The notes below the pieces were generated by a model that was given only the letters and a program-made list of their open reading frames with translations, had not been told where the DNA came from and searched no databases. From Euborellia annulipes (Eukaryota; Arthropoda; Insecta; Dermaptera; Anisolabididae): 64,000 bases of DNA. The translations under genes and the position numbers were made by a program. Below are positions 1-12,485 of this stretch, one piece after another (the stretch's first letter is position 1; each line of letters opens with the position of its first letter). The DNA lies in NCBI GenBank assembly GCA_023213315.1, contig JAKCPI010026205.1, forward strand, positions 1 through 64,000. The letters are read 5' to 3'.

Positions 1-116
1 CCCTCCTGAACCTTCTTGAGGAAAACGAATTCTCTATTGGACTTAATTTTATCTTACACCTCGTTTGGCTGAAAGTCAATTTATAATAATTGCTAATAAA
101 CTTGGAATTTTTACAG

Positions 117-3100
117 GATATTCGACTTTTAAAATTGAAAAATCCCTGGTCACACGTACGTTGGCGAGGCAATTATTCCGAATTAGACACCTTGCATTGG
201 ACATCATCCCTTCGAAAATCTCTCAATTATGATCCAAATAGCGCTGCAATGTTCGACAATGGAGTGTTTTGGATCGATTATGAAAGCATCCTCCGTTTCT
301 TTGAAGTATTCTATTTAAGTTGGAATCCTGGAATATTCGAACACACCTATTGTTTACATCAGTAAGAAACTATCTTTATTTTATAATATAAATATTGTTA
401 TGCTTTAATTTCTAAACTATTATTTTATATAGCCTCTATTATTATTTTCATTTTATCTTCATTTTTTTTATCAAGGTCATGGAGTGCTGGTGTCGGTCCA
501 ATAAAAGATGCGTATAATATTGGAGATAATCCTCAATTTTCACTAAACGTTAAATCTTCTGGAGCTGTTTGGATCCTCCTTACTCGACATATAACCGATT
601 TGGCTGATTTTAAAGAAAATAGAGAATTTATAACTGTTCTTGTATATAAAAATAATGGACGCCGTGTATTCTATCCATGTAAGTTTATATTCTGACAAAT
701 TTCATTAGGAAACATATAAATAAATTTGTTTAATATAATACCATAGATATAATTCCAATATATTTTTTGTCCCTGGAGGTCTAATCAATATATCTCTATA
801 AATAGAGGCTCTCATTATTGGCTGCAACCCTCTTCCACTTGATTTAATTATATCGACAGCCTCAAATTGTTCTGGAACTTTTTATTTTCTATTACTTTAT
901 TCTATATATATATATTCTATTAATAGTATTATATTTGAAATTCCTATCAGGATCCCCGTTTATTTACCCGAGGTGCAAGCGCTCGAAGGCACACACCTCA
1001 AACCCAACCCCCCTGGCCGTAGTCACCTTCCGGCACCCCGTGAAGTTACATCATTTCCTACCTCTCTCTTGAACAGGGATCTTCTTTGTAGAGGCCGACA
1101 CCCTAACCCGCTACGCAGATAACCACTGCCCTACACCAAGCCCGTGGGCCCGCTACGCGATTTATAGTAGCCTAATAAAATAATAAAGAATCAATATCTC
1201 AAGAGGATTAGATTAGATTAAATCAAAAAAGATCATTTTTTTTATATAATTAAGGAATTGTATAATTTGTGCAATGATATATTTTATAAAAAATTTACTT
1301 ATTGAATTGGTTTCGAAAGGTTAAATTATTTTGATTTTTGACAATCTCATCTGTTAAAATCTTTGAAGACCAACCATTTGGCTTTGGCTGCTTATTCGGA
1401 CTAGAAAATTTATTTAAATTATTTTTGATAGATGTTTAAACCGAGAGACAAGCTTCACTAACTTTCTTTAGTATATATTATAATATGATAATAATCTTAT
1501 TTTACATTTTTTAGATGATCCACCTCCTTATATCGATGGAATTCGAATCAATAGTCCGCATTATCTCTGTAAATTGATTATAGACGAACAAAGTGCAAAA
1601 TCATATACCTTAGTTATTTCGCAATATGAAAAAATGCACACAATATTTTATACTTTGAGGGCCTACGCTACATGTCCTTTTGATTTAAGAAAAATTACTA
1701 ATCGATGCACATATGTCAAGGAGGTATAATTTTTATATATATACATTTATAATTTTATTTCAAAATATTCACCAATTATTCGTAGTTATTCGTAATTTGT
1801 GTAATTGTCTATTTTCCAAAGCAAGGGACAGACATCTTGGTCTAAACATAGTTACAAAATTTGTTAAATATTCCTATGACTTGAATATTAATGTAATTAA
1901 CTCAAATGAATATGTCTCTATTTAAAACTTGTATTGCTCATCTTTGTTCTGGACTAGACTATATGGACCCTGTTACGCATTAGTGTGTCAAGTGCCGCCG
2001 AGATTTGAGAAAATTAACATTAAAGTTTTTTGTTATATATAATTTTTTTTGTCAATTGTGCAAGTAAGGGCCATTAAATATAAATTTTTTTAGGACATAT
2101 TTCATAAAAAAATACTATTAATTATAGCATTTGAAACAATATTCCGTGCTTAACTCAATTTTTAATTTTTTGGCGCTTGACACACTAATGCATAACAGAG
2201 TCCATATATATACAAATCAAGTGGCAATTTCGTGTCAAAACCTGTCTTATTCTTGAAATAGGCAAATACACAAATTCGAAGAAACTTTTACAAGTAAACC
2301 TGGAATATATATTTATTAATGATTTTTAGAAATCAGATGGCCAATGGGCGGGAAGGACAGCTGGTGGATGTTTGAATCATCGAGAAACCTACAAAAATAA
2401 TCCTCGCTATCAGGTAAGAATATCCTATTGTTATATTAACAATTATAAACTGAATAAATTAAAATAAACGATCTGGTGGCTGTTACTCTATTGTTCTTGC
2501 AAACCCCCGACCATTTATACATGTATAAAATGTAACCCCCCTCCCGTGGCTGAGAGGTTAAAGATTTTGACACATGTCAATATTGACAATCTAAATGCCA
2601 AGGGAAGTGGGTTCGGTTCCCAGGCAGTACCATGAATTTATTTAGATACTAGATTGTATAAATAAATATGCCTGAACCCCAATATATGTCGTAATTAATA
2701 TAAGTATCGTTAAAAATTTAATGTCCATTTGCACCAACACATCTTAGATCTTGAGCTCGTCTAACATCTTACAATTGGATTTGAAAATAGGAAATCGGAT
2801 CCTCAATTCGTGCCTCCATCTCATAAATAATAACAATAAGATATATTTAAAAATATTCCGTATATAAATAGTTGGATAGGTAAAATGCCACATTTCCCTC
2901 TTTTTAGGGATGTTTTGGTGCAAATGGGCATAAATGGCCTAAGATGATGAAAACATATGTTTTAAAAAAAGATTTTTTTGCAAGGGCTTAATAATTAATG
3001 GAGTTGAGCTATCCAATAATTTTAGATATTATTTGAACCCAAGACTGTTTCAATGGAATATGTTTTTTATTTTAGAAAAATTAGTTTATTTTTATTTTAA

Positions 3101-4498
3101 TCTCTAGATTACCCTGGAGTCATCGAACAACAACAATACATTGATAATTGATCTGAAGGGTCCAAAGCAATATCAAATTGGTTTCACCATTGTCACGGTG
3201 GTAATCAATGATTCTTCTGCCCCAGGAGCCTTCAAGACTAAAGATTCTGGACCATTTAGGTAACTATAGCTTATATTCTATAGAACCCTGAAATTCAAAG
3301 CTTTTAGTCACTGTTAAATTAAAGTTTCAAACAAAACAAAATCTTGATATTTTAAAATTATAAATGCCCGTAACCCGTGGCCCAGAGAGAAGAAGACATT
3401 AGCATCTCGTGCCTAGGGTCCCGGGTTCGCTTCTCGCCCCAAGCGAAAACAATTTATTTCATAAGAATCTATTTTAAGAGTTTACTCGCAGTTCCTTATG
3501 ATGGATAAGATGAATTTCACCTTATCCATCATAAAAAAGGCGAATTTCACCTTATCCATCATAAAAAAGGTGAACTTCACCTTATCCATCATAAAAAAGG
3601 TGAATTTCACCTTATCCACCATAAAAAAGGTGAATTTCACCTTATCCATCATAAGGAACTGCGAGTAAACTTCCTCTTAAAATAGATTCTTATAAAAAAA
3701 TTCATACAATCCAGTTATTTTCAATTTATTTCATTTGAATTGGTTAACAATCATTTGAAATAAATAGGGATATGGTCTAATTGGCCTTAGATGCCCAAAA
3801 AGACCTTAATAAATAAAATAAATAAATAAATTATTCCACATTAAGGGCCGATAGTATAACGCTCGGTCAAGTCAACTTTTGACCGTCGGTCAAGGGAACC
3901 TCAGTCAACATTTGACCGCAGTCAAATCTAGTTCCGTAGTATAAAAAAAAATGAACTCCGGTCCCATGACCGAAGCTCATACCATTGACAAACTCGCCTG
4001 TTGCTAACTTCATATTTATTTTGAATTCATTTTTATGATTTTTGAGTTGCTGTCAGCTTGCTGTTTTAAAATTATTGCTAAGATGGCCAAATTTAAACAT
4101 CAGTAAAGGGGCACATATAAAAATATAAATAAATAAATAAATCGAAACACCATTGACCAGGGAGGGGGGTTCTTGATTAAAAATTAGTTATATATGGAGC
4201 AACAAAAATTTCCAGAGAACGCAAAAATATTGTAATATTTTTTTTTTTAATTTCAACAAAAAAACAATTTACAAATATAATACAAAAAAAAATGGTATTA
4301 TTTTATTTTGGCATCTTTCTCATTTGAGTGAATTATTTTTAGTAGATTGCTGTCAAAAAACACGTTTAGCCACTATCAATTATAGTTTATAATATATATT
4401 CCGTCAAATCCGATTTGTCGACTCCTCACAATCAGGCAATCATATCAAACATAATAGTAGACACGATTACAAATATATTATTTTATTCGAATAACTTT

Positions 4499-4548
<50 letters not shown>

Positions 4549-6104
4549 AGAAAAAGGCCTGAGGACTAAAGCTTTTTGCTAAAAAATTTTTAATATATAT
4601 AATAATATTATTTTTTATTTATTAATATTTATTCCCTTATTATTAATATAAAATTTATTATTATTATTTTGTGAATATTTATATAATTTTAAAATTTTAC
4701 CAACATTACTAACTATTATTTATACTTTAAATTAAAATATATTGTCAATTTTATAATAAACTGTATTTTTACTTTGTTTGGTATTTATATTTTTGAATAA
4801 TGTTTTAGGTTATGTATTTAAAAATACGTGATCACATATGGCCAGCTGTCATAATTGGCCTTAGACTGCCGGCAAAAATTGACCTTAATAAATAAAATAA
4901 ATAAATAAATTATTCGACCTTAACAGTGATAGATCAATACTCTGAAATGAATTTATTCATTATGCGATCCTCTTTGAGGCTTAAAATAATATAGGAAGAG
5001 GAACAAATGACGTTTCATTTGTTTTAAAAAATAATATGAACAGAATTATAAAATTTTATACTTTTTCAGAGTTTATAAAAATAAGAGGATAAAGGAGCAA
5101 GCAGCCAGGTTGTTAGTCTCCACGAAATGAAACTCTCTATTGAGGAAACAGTTTCGGTTTTAATGAATGTTTATTGTTTCCTCAATAGAGAGTTTCATTT
5201 CGTGGAGACTAACAACCTGGCTGCTTGCTCCTTTATCCTCTTATTGTCAAATATAACAGCCACTTCATCTCTTCAAACGAGTTTATAAAAATTTAAACTA
5301 ACAATGTGTGAGATGAAATAAAATTCTCACATTCCTATAAAATAGAAATTTAATCTTAATTTAATTTATTGTTGTTTATATCAAAATTTGTATTGTGTGT
5401 AAAATATCAGGTAATGCTCCCTCATCTCTATTTTGTGAGAATATCTTCTTCTCTGAGGAGAAAGCTCGATCTTGTGGAGGTCAAATATGATCATATTTGT
5501 CTTAATTTTTTTTTAATTTTGACTTTATTTGATTTTTGGTTTCTGGAGATTAAATTGAATGGGTTGATATTTTCTCCTTCATCATTTTAGAGTCACTTTC
5601 CAAATATCTGATGCAAATAAATGATTTTTTATAGCTTTGAATCTGAGTTTTTTCGCGATTCTGACTAAAAGGTTTACCACAGTCATGTTTTATTTATTTA
5701 AAAAGTAAAGGGGTGTGCATAATAAGTAAATAACTAGGCAAATATAGTTTTATAAAATTGCATATGATTCGTTCCTTTCATCAGGAGTAGGGTCTTTTTT
5801 TTTAAATTAGCTGTGAAATTTTTTCTTTTTCTTTGGCTCGTTATTTGATCTACCCAAATTGTTTTTATTTTCCTTTAGAGAAATTTTTAAATAAAGAGTA
5901 TTTTTATTCGCTATTTTTTCCTCGTTATAATATTAATCAATTGTATTTATAACTTTCAGATCAGGTTTCTGTATATTAGAACTTGAAGATGTTCCTGCCG
6001 GCACTTATGATATCATTCCAGCAACTTTTATGCCTAACCAAGAAGGCCCTTTCTTTTTAAAAGTCAAATCTTCTTGTCCATTTAAGCTCAATCAATTGCA
6101 ATAA
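117..6104 (+). CDS. CAPN7: Calpain-7 (PalB-type calpain), 3' part
   Basis: Cysteine protease of the atypical (PalB-like) calpain group, tied to ESCRT-III and endosomal sorting in other animals. Six exons carry the C-terminal 345 residues: 117-361, 476-678, 1515-1723, 2330-2413, 3108-3259 and 5960-6104. All junctions are GT-AG and the frame is continuous. The first exon encodes LKNPWSHVRWRGNYSE, whose Asn before Pro-Trp is the catalytic Asn of the calpain triad. The following exons encode two C2-like (domain III type) modules, with WSAGVGPIKDAYNIGDNPQF starting the first. The C-terminus GPFFLKVKSS...LNQLQ fits calpain-7. The catalytic Cys and His and the N-terminal MIT domains must lie left of the window. 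Bases 1-116 look like intron. The last intron (3260-5959) is swollen by repeats. Confidence 0.9.
938..1165. repeat. GC-rich dispersed repeat in CAPN7 intron
   Basis: A GC-rich island inside an AT-rich intron. Its first about 75 bases (from TTGAAATTCCTATCAGGATC through the CACACACCTCAAACCC stretch) recur at 40720-40800 with few changes, so it is a dispersed element. The remainder (1011-1165) is not seen elsewhere in the window. No coding potential was found. Confidence 0.6.
2538..2700 (+). repeat. tRNA-derived SINE (copy A)
   Basis: The head CCGTGGCTGAGAGGTTAAAG resembles a Pol III A box, and GGGTTCGGTTCCC about 60 bases later resembles a B box. A degenerate AT-rich body follows. The head matches the SINE heads at 3366 and 19370. 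The typical tail is eroded or missing. Confidence 0.6.
3366..3835 (+). repeat. tRNA-derived SINE (copy B) interrupted by a foldback insertion
   Basis: The tRNA-like head (3366-3440, B box CGGGTTCGCTTC) and the family tail (3770-3835, CTAATTGGCCTTAGATGCCC followed by AAAAAGACC and an AATAAATA-rich end) are separated by a foldback (3470-3695). Without the insert the element would be close to the 176-bp copy at 19370-19545. It lies in the last calpain-7 intron. Confidence 0.65.
3468..3695. repeat. Foldback element with five 30-bp tandem repeats
   Basis: Outer arms of about 48 bases (ATAAGAATCTATTTTAAGAG... and its reverse complement, ending near 3695) bracket five 30-bp units at 3511-3660. Each unit is AATTTCACCTTATCCATCAT plus a TAAAAAAGGT-type remainder; units differ by only a base or two. 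The sequence GGTGAATTTCACC at each unit boundary is itself nearly palindromic. Confidence 0.8.
4504..4544. repeat. Poly(A) run
   Basis: An uninterrupted run of 41 adenines in calpain-7 intron 5. It could be the A tail of a retroposed copy or simple slippage; no retrotransposon body is recognisable beside it. Confidence 0.9.
4840..4916 (+). repeat. SINE tail fragment (copy C)
   Basis: CATAATTGGCCTTAGACTGC, then a variant of the AAAAAGACC block and AATAAATAAAATAAATAAAT, matches the tail of the SINE at 3770-3835. The tRNA-like head is absent, so this is a 5'-truncated copy. Confidence 0.6.
5069..5292. repeat. Perfect 71-bp inverted repeat (hairpin) in CAPN7 intron
   Basis: Arms 5080-5150 and 5175-5245 are exact reverse complements over 71 bases with a 24-base loop. 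A 14-base direct repeat GAGTTTATAAAAAT flanks the structure at 5069-5082 and 5279-5292 and may be a target-site duplication, though it slightly overlaps the left arm. The arms contain no start-to-stop ORF of note. In the pre-mRNA this would form a long duplex. Confidence 0.85.
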
Positions 6105-7942
6105 TTATAGGAAAATATTTTTTCCGTGCCTTATTCTTGTTTAAAAAGAAATTGTGGGAAAATCCCGCACGGTAAAAGTGAAACTTCTCCAGTGTTGTAG
6201 AATAATTATTTTAATTATTGAGTAGAATATTTTCTTCAATTTTTTAACAATTAGTAATCCTTATAAATTTTAGAGATCTCGCTTTTCCTTCCATTGATTA
6301 TTCTATTTGTTGGTTTTCTCAACTTCTCAGGGCAACAAAAATATTCTAATTTTATTTCACCGTTCATAAAGAAGTTTCACTTTTAATATAGAATATAAAA
6401 TATTTCTAGTCTCTTAAAACTTTTCTTTTGCTAGCTTCTTCTTCCTCTTTGATAAGTTTTATTTTATTTCTTTGTAAATATATACATATTTATTACACCC
6501 TAGTGAAGATTGATTTCAATCACTCATCATCTTTTAAGCTCTGTGATGAAGAATTCTTTTTATTGTAATGTTTGTCCATTCTTACTTTTTACAAGACCTA
6601 GACCTCCACACAGGTTGTGTTTGTGTGGTACCAAATCTTTCAAAACTGATATACCCTCTCTTTTAAACTTCTTTCTTCCTATCTTTTTTGAAATTTTTTC
6701 AACTCAAAGTTTGCTCAAAAAACCCTGGAGTTCAAATTAATTTTTTTTCTTTATTAAAATTCATCACAATTTCTTGCCTTTATTTTTTGAATTTTACTAT
6801 TTTTATAAGTGGATCAGGGAAATAAATTAGCAATATCATGCTATGTAGCTATTTGCAAATATTTCGGCCGCCTTTTCGCACTTGTATGCGATGCTCGCCT
6901 TGCCTATGTTTTTATATTTGTCAAATTAAGGCCCAAGGATGAATCCTACTTTACTAACTACGGTATTATTATTTATTTTTACCCCAATATTAGCAGGCTA
7001 ATATTGTACTATTTTATTGAAAATACGAGTCATTGGGTACGGTAGCTTGTTGCACAAGAAAAGCCAGAAGCCCCGGACATCAACGTCAATATAAATCTCC
7101 CATGTGAAGTATATTTAAGCTTAACATGTATGTGTATGCTCAAAAAACAGGGGAATAATATGAAAATGTCAATTATTGTGCTTATTATTTTATTACTGCA
7201 ATAACTTTCGTTGCATTCTTGTCTCACCTTTATATTTCTGAGAGAATTAATTTTTTTGTTCTTTATTCACATTGATATTCAATCAATTAGTAGATTTTTC
7301 ATCGATATGTAAAACAATAAGTAAAAGAAATTTCTAATAAAAAAATCTTATATTATTGCTTAACTTTAAAGCACTCTAATTGATAAAGGCCACTAATATA
7401 TTTTAAATGTAAAATAACTTTATTTATTTTAAAATGTTAATTCTAAAGATTTTATTATTAATAAAAATTAGATTTTATTTTTTTTAATTAAGAATTTGCA
7501 ATATGTCTAATTTGTTTTGGAAACCTACCATATTCCATTTGATAAAATATTCTTGATGAAGGTCGTGATTTGCGACCGAAACCTCGACGATTGATAATTA
7601 AATAAAAATCTTTTATTTAATTTCCTTGACTGCTACGTCTCCTATATCCTATCTAAAATATTTATAATTATTAGACCACTCAGGGATCTTGTGAGTACGT
7701 GGATAGCGACCACGAGTGACCCGAACTAAGATTCTTTCTACTTATTACTCTCATCGACTTCACTCTCCTCGCTTATTTTATCAAATTTTCTTCTCTGTTA
7801 GAACTTAAAGTGGAACTATTAATATTCATTTTATTTCATTTATCCAAACACCCCCTCTCCCCCTCACCCACCGAAAATTTTTTTTAGCTACAAACCTGTC
7901 TATAAAATACGTGCCCTTAGTATCTTTTCCAAGATCTGAATA
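6105..7942. other. Intergenic region after calpain-7
   Basis: AT-rich DNA downstream of the calpain-7 stop. An AATAAA at 6824-6829 is a possible but distant polyadenylation signal. No gene was recognised; the short ORFs here have no family resemblance. The only structured item is the hammerhead-like motif near 7553-7582. Confidence 0.5.
7553..7582 (+). other. Hammerhead-like core motif
   Basis: TTGATGA (7553-7559) is followed by one extra A, a perfect five-base stem GGTCG/CGACC (7561-7565 with 7573-7577) and GAAAC (7578-7582). This resembles the CUGANGA-stem II-GAAA core of a hammerhead ribozyme, but the first base is T and one base is inserted before the stem, so catalytic activity is uncertain. 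Similar motifs occur elsewhere in the window on the minus strand. Confidence 0.4.
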
Positions 7943-8432
7943 CAGGGGCGACGGAACGAATTTGAATCAGGGGGGGGGGGCAAAAAAATTTTTTTTTAAT
8001 ATGTTCAAATAGTATAAAAACAAAAAACAAATCTACTAAATTTATAAAGCTTTAAAAATTTTAAATAAAATCACAATTTTAATAAAATTAAAATTTTAAA
8101 AAATTTGTTAGTGATTTTATCAAAAATTTTTTTAGGTTATATTTATACTATTTGAAGGAAATAAATATTTTTAATTTTCTTCTTTTAATTCAATATAAAA
8201 TGTTTTTAGAAATTAGAAATACAATGGTGTCTATATAAAATATTTTGAAAAAAAATGAATTTCTTACTCTTTTAATTTAAAAGATTTTATTTTTCAAAAG
8301 TAAAAATGTATCCTTTTCAAAAACAAATGAAATAAAAGAAGAAATTTTTCCCCCCCCTCTGCCCCCTCCTATAGGATGCCAGGGGGGGGCAATGTACCCT
8401 TGCCCCCCCCCCCCCCAGTTCCGGCCTCTATG
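7943..8432. mobile_element. Non-autonomous hAT-type element with 8-bp TSD
   Basis: Terminal sequences CAGGGGCGACGGAAC and GTTCCGGCCTCTATG are imperfect inverted repeats. They are flanked by an exact 8-bp duplication TCTGAATA (7935-7942 and 8433-8440). Runs of G and C lie just inside the ends and the centre is AT-rich. There is no transposase ORF. An 8-bp duplication is the hallmark of hAT superfamily insertion. Confidence 0.8.
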
Positions 8433-8440
8433 TCTGAATA

Positions 8441-9236
8441 TGAATAGAAATTATTAATTAATAAACCATTTAGTCCTTAGACACAAAATCTGCTACAGAC
8501 TCATTCCAAATGATATACGGCAATAAACTATCTTTTCTTCGACCCCCTTTCCCTTTGGAAATGTTCAAGTTTTTTTTGAATTATTTTCGAGACTCATTTT
8601 TTCAGGTTTGTGTTCAATTTCTTTAAAGCGGATATTTAAAAAAGAGTGCCGAATGTCAAAGATATCATATTAAGCTCGTTAATAAAACCTGTTTTATAAT
8701 CAAACGACTGCCAGCCCATCTAGCGGCCATATCGGTAATTTCTGCCCTTTAAATTTATTTTTCGCTATAGAACTTCTCATCATTAAAACTATTTGTGTTG
8801 ACTTTGTGTTCATCAATAGTTGGATAACTTGTCAGTGGTCAGTGTTTATACCACTTTATATTTTCCCATTGTTTGTTATATTCTTTGCGAGGATTAAATT
8901 CGTCCAATAATAAACCAATCACCGTCCATCAAAATCTTAACAACCATTTTGTTTATTGACAGAAAATGAAGATAGCAAGCTGTCATTCTGTCATCAGCAT
9001 CGTTGAACAATGCCGGTGATAATAGCCAAATGAATTCTTAATTACCTGCCAGTCGTCTTTCATCTATATTATTAATACTTCTTTTCAATGGACGAAAACT
9101 TAACGTAAGTTTTCGTTTTCTTTTTTATCATTCTGATTAATTATGATATTTTGTTGTTATTTAATATTTAGAAATGTTTCATATATTAACACCTGCCCGC
9201 GATTTTTTTCATAGATATTTCATCTAAATTTTAAAA
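8441..9236. other. Intergenic AT-rich stretch, possible upstream exon
   Basis: No gene was recognised. A consensus donor GTAAGT at about 9102, after the sequence GACGAAAACTTAAC, could end an untranslated first exon of C1GALT1, whose coding part starts 7 kb downstream after a good acceptor. RNA evidence would be needed. Confidence 0.2.
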
Positions 9237-10900
9237 TTTTAGATTTTATTAAAATCAAAATAACATTTGGTATTGTTATATACTAATAATTTTTTGCTTT
9301 ATTCACATTAAAAAAATTCAAAATATAAAGTGCAGAGCGGTTATTGCATTTAGGATTTATTTATTTAATCGATATAGTTTTATTAATTCCATCTTATTCC
9401 TTTTAAATGATCTTTCAATTGCTGAATATTTTAAGATTGTTTTAAGTCATTTAAATTGATTCGGACAATACTAAATTCTTTGAATAACCATTCATATAAT
9501 GGGAGAACTTTTTGCACTTGATCTGTTCATCTTTTAAAGCTAGCTCAAATTTGAAACCCTTTACAGTTGCTGTTATCATCAAATACATTTATATAGGCCT
9601 ATATATTAAAACAAAATGTGAAAGCTTTAAAATTTACCTCGTTACAAGAGGGGAGAGGAAAAGTTATTATTATGTTTTCATCAATGATTATCCTAAAAAT
9701 TTTGTGAGTCTGCTTCAACAAACTCTTTGGGTAACCAACGTTAAATAAACAATCACAGTAAAGATCGTATTTCACACATAATCATATTTGAAGGGAGAAT
9801 TTATTATTAAAGCTTTCATAGTTCTTCATAATTTAATATACACTTTTAAATGTGGCTTTTTTTAAAGTATAAATTTGTAACAACTTATCGGTCTTCTTGA
9901 ATAAACTAACTACCCTAATGGCATTGTTGCCTCAAGGGGCTACAAAATGATTAGAGCTTGGAGAAAAATAAATCACAAGAAGGCTCAGAAGTATTTATTT
10001 ACCAAAGGTTTTATAATTTTTTTAAGAAAGGGTTTCATATTTGAGCTAGTCTTAAAATGTGAACAGATCAAGTGCAAAAAGCTCTCCCCTTATATGTATG
10101 ATTGTCAAAAGAATTTATTTTTGTCCGAATCAAATTAAATGACTTAAAATCACTTCTGATGTGACAAGGGGACAATCTTAGAATATTCAGCAATTGAAAG
10201 ATAATCTAAAAGTAGACTGACCATATTGTCTTGTGACAAAAACGGGACAAGGTAATGTCAAAAACGGGACGGTATTATAAAATGAAGAGTTGAGAATTAG
10301 AAGGCGACTATGGACAAATTTTGTGGACGCCATTTACGTCATTGTAGATAATATACATAAAGGTTGTAATGACATATAAAAAAAATGGTTCATAGGCCCC
10401 TTCTAATTCTCAACTCTTCAAATATTATGTATTCATAAAAAAGTAAAATGATAAAATAAACTTTTATTGTTTAAACATATTAATTCTACAAACAATTATT
10501 CTGTAGTGACAGAACGGATACAAAAATTTATCAAATTTCAAAAGGGAGGAATAAATAATAATAAGACGCGGGTCAGTTTTCTACAAAAACTATAGTTTGT
10601 TAAAAACAGGACAAAATTGACATTTTTATTATACGACGGTACGGCGGAGAAATATGAATAAAGCGGTACTGTCCCGTTCAAAAGGGTGCGTATGGTCAGC
10701 CTATCTAAAAGAAATAAGATTCAATTAATAAAAATATATAGAAACGCCTTCCACAGTTGTTTTTAAATAAATAAAACGTAATTGCAAATCTCGCTCTGCA
10801 TTTTATATTTTATTTTTTTTTTTTTAATGTGAGTAAAGCAAAAAATTTAATATATAATAAAACCAAATGTGATTTTTGATATTAATTATTGTAGATTAAA
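9237..10900. repeat. Long diverged foldback element
   Basis: Sequence from about 9237 to 9560 is repeated in inverted orientation between about 10020 and 10900. Examples: CACTTGATCTGTTCAT at 9518 against its complement near 10065, and AAGTGCAGAGCG at 9327 against CGCTCTGCATTTTATA near 10792. The right arm is split by a hAT-type insertion (10213-10703). A direct repeat of the central AAGAAGTATTTACCAAAG sequence appears again near 10950. No transposase was recognised. Confidence 0.65.
10213..10703. mobile_element. Non-autonomous hAT-type element with exact 8-bp TSD
   Basis: Terminal inverted repeats TAGACTGACCATA and TATGGTCAGCCTA match at 12 of 13 positions. They are flanked by TCTAAAAG on both sides (10205-10212, 10704-10711). 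The 491-bp body contains subterminal AACGGGACA-type motifs and an internal inverted repeat (about 10283-10310 with 10397-10422). It has no coding capacity and sits inside the older foldback at 9237-10900, so it inserted later. Confidence 0.85.
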
Positions 10901-12262
10901 GTTGAAGAAATTGATAAATCACAAAAACATCAACAACATCTCTGGCTAAGAAGTATTTACCAAAGATTTAATAAACTTTTTCAAGAGATAATAAGTTAAT
11001 TAAAATCCTTTGGTGAAGTTTAATAGAGAAAATTAAAAAATAATTAATCAAAAAAAACAAAAAAAGATATGATTTAATTAAAAAATTTTCAAAAATTTAA
11101 TTTTCCTAAGGTTTAAAAATAAATTGATTTTCAAGCATTTATTTAACATTTAATCATCATCTGAATGAATCAATTGATAGCTTATATATCTACTAATAGA
11201 TTTTTTTATAACCACTTATCATTATTCTATTAGTAGTTATCTCATCCAAAAACATTGGAGATGCAAAAAGGGGCACGACATGAATGGATTACTTTCATAA
11301 CATATAAAATAACTTATGACCCCGCACTAATTGGTATCCAATTAATTCAAATAAATTTCAACTGACTACCTGCTCCTCGTGATTTTTAAGTTTATCAGTC
11401 ACTGAGGAGCGAGGATTCATTCATTTTTACTTTTTATATTTCTAAACAATTATAGAAAGTCAATCAAGCAAAATATTCAAATTTCTCCCACTACTTTTAA
11501 CTCAACTTTAATCAAACTTGGCCTATTTTCAATTCATAATTACTGCAAGGCCTTTTTTGATAATTAATTAACTGGGGACCCCTCAAAGATGATAAAAGTT
11601 AACTTTCATTTAATTTAAATAAATGAGAATATTTATTTAGGCAATTTATTGTCGATGTGATGGCCTTCGATACTGAAAAAATTATTTCAATCTTTTCTTA
11701 TAGAACCATTTGAGAAATTCTCACAACTTTCCTAGAGGCCCAAAAAAAATTAAAATTAATTGATGATAAAATTTTATTGATATTTTTAACTTGACATTTT
11801 AAATTTTTTACTTTTGAAAAATTTAAAACAAAATGTCAAGATTCTGTAAACGCCTCTTATTTTCATAAAAACAACTCTGATGTAAAATGTAATAATTCAA
11901 TATTCCAACCAGTATAAAATATTAACTCGAACTTCTTGCTTAATTGAATTGCAATATTTAACGCCTAATCAATAAAATGGGGGTTTAAGATAAATGATTT
12001 TAATTTAAGATAAAACCCTTGTGTTTTATTATTATGGACGGATTATTTAATTTAGAGCATAAAAAATCTCTTTCACTCTTTATAAATTTTTAAAATTTTA
12101 GATTGTTCTAAACTTATTTTGGTTGTTCTGATTCTCTCTATTTTGAAATAATTCAAAAAAATACACACAAGCTAATATTGCTTTTAATAAAGCAAAGCCA
12201 CCCTACTCCAAGAGCTAAAAAATAAATATTTTTATTAGAGCTTTTGTGGTTTGTATTAATAT

Positions 12263-12485
12263 TATTCTGGGAGTTTTTAATTACAGACCACATTTTTTAT
12301 TAATTATTTATTAAAAATATAAATACTGTACAACGTTTCGACTGCAGAAGCTGCTTGAGTCGGAGCAAGTCCACAGAACTTGATAACGACTATAGAATAA
12401 GCAGTCGAAACGTTGTACAGTATTTATATTTTTAATAAATAATTAATAACAAATGTGGTCTATAATTAAAAACTCCCAGAATAAA
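12263..12485. repeat. Foldback element with about 85-bp arms
   Basis: Arms 12263-12346 and 12400-12485 are near-perfect reverse complements, including the TACTGTACAACGTTTCGACT segment next to the centre. The centre of about 55 bases reads GCAGAAGCTGCTTGAGTCGG and onward. The GTCGAAACGTTGT part resembles the GAAAC half of the hammerhead-like motifs in this window. Confidence 0.75.

Noticed and set aside
3511..3660. CRISPR-like array
   Set aside because: The 30-bp units are directly adjacent with no unique spacers and the host is an animal genome; it is a minisatellite inside a foldback.
4504..4544. Processed pseudogene marked by a poly(A) tail
   Set aside because: No recognisable gene sequence or retrotransposon body precedes the A run.
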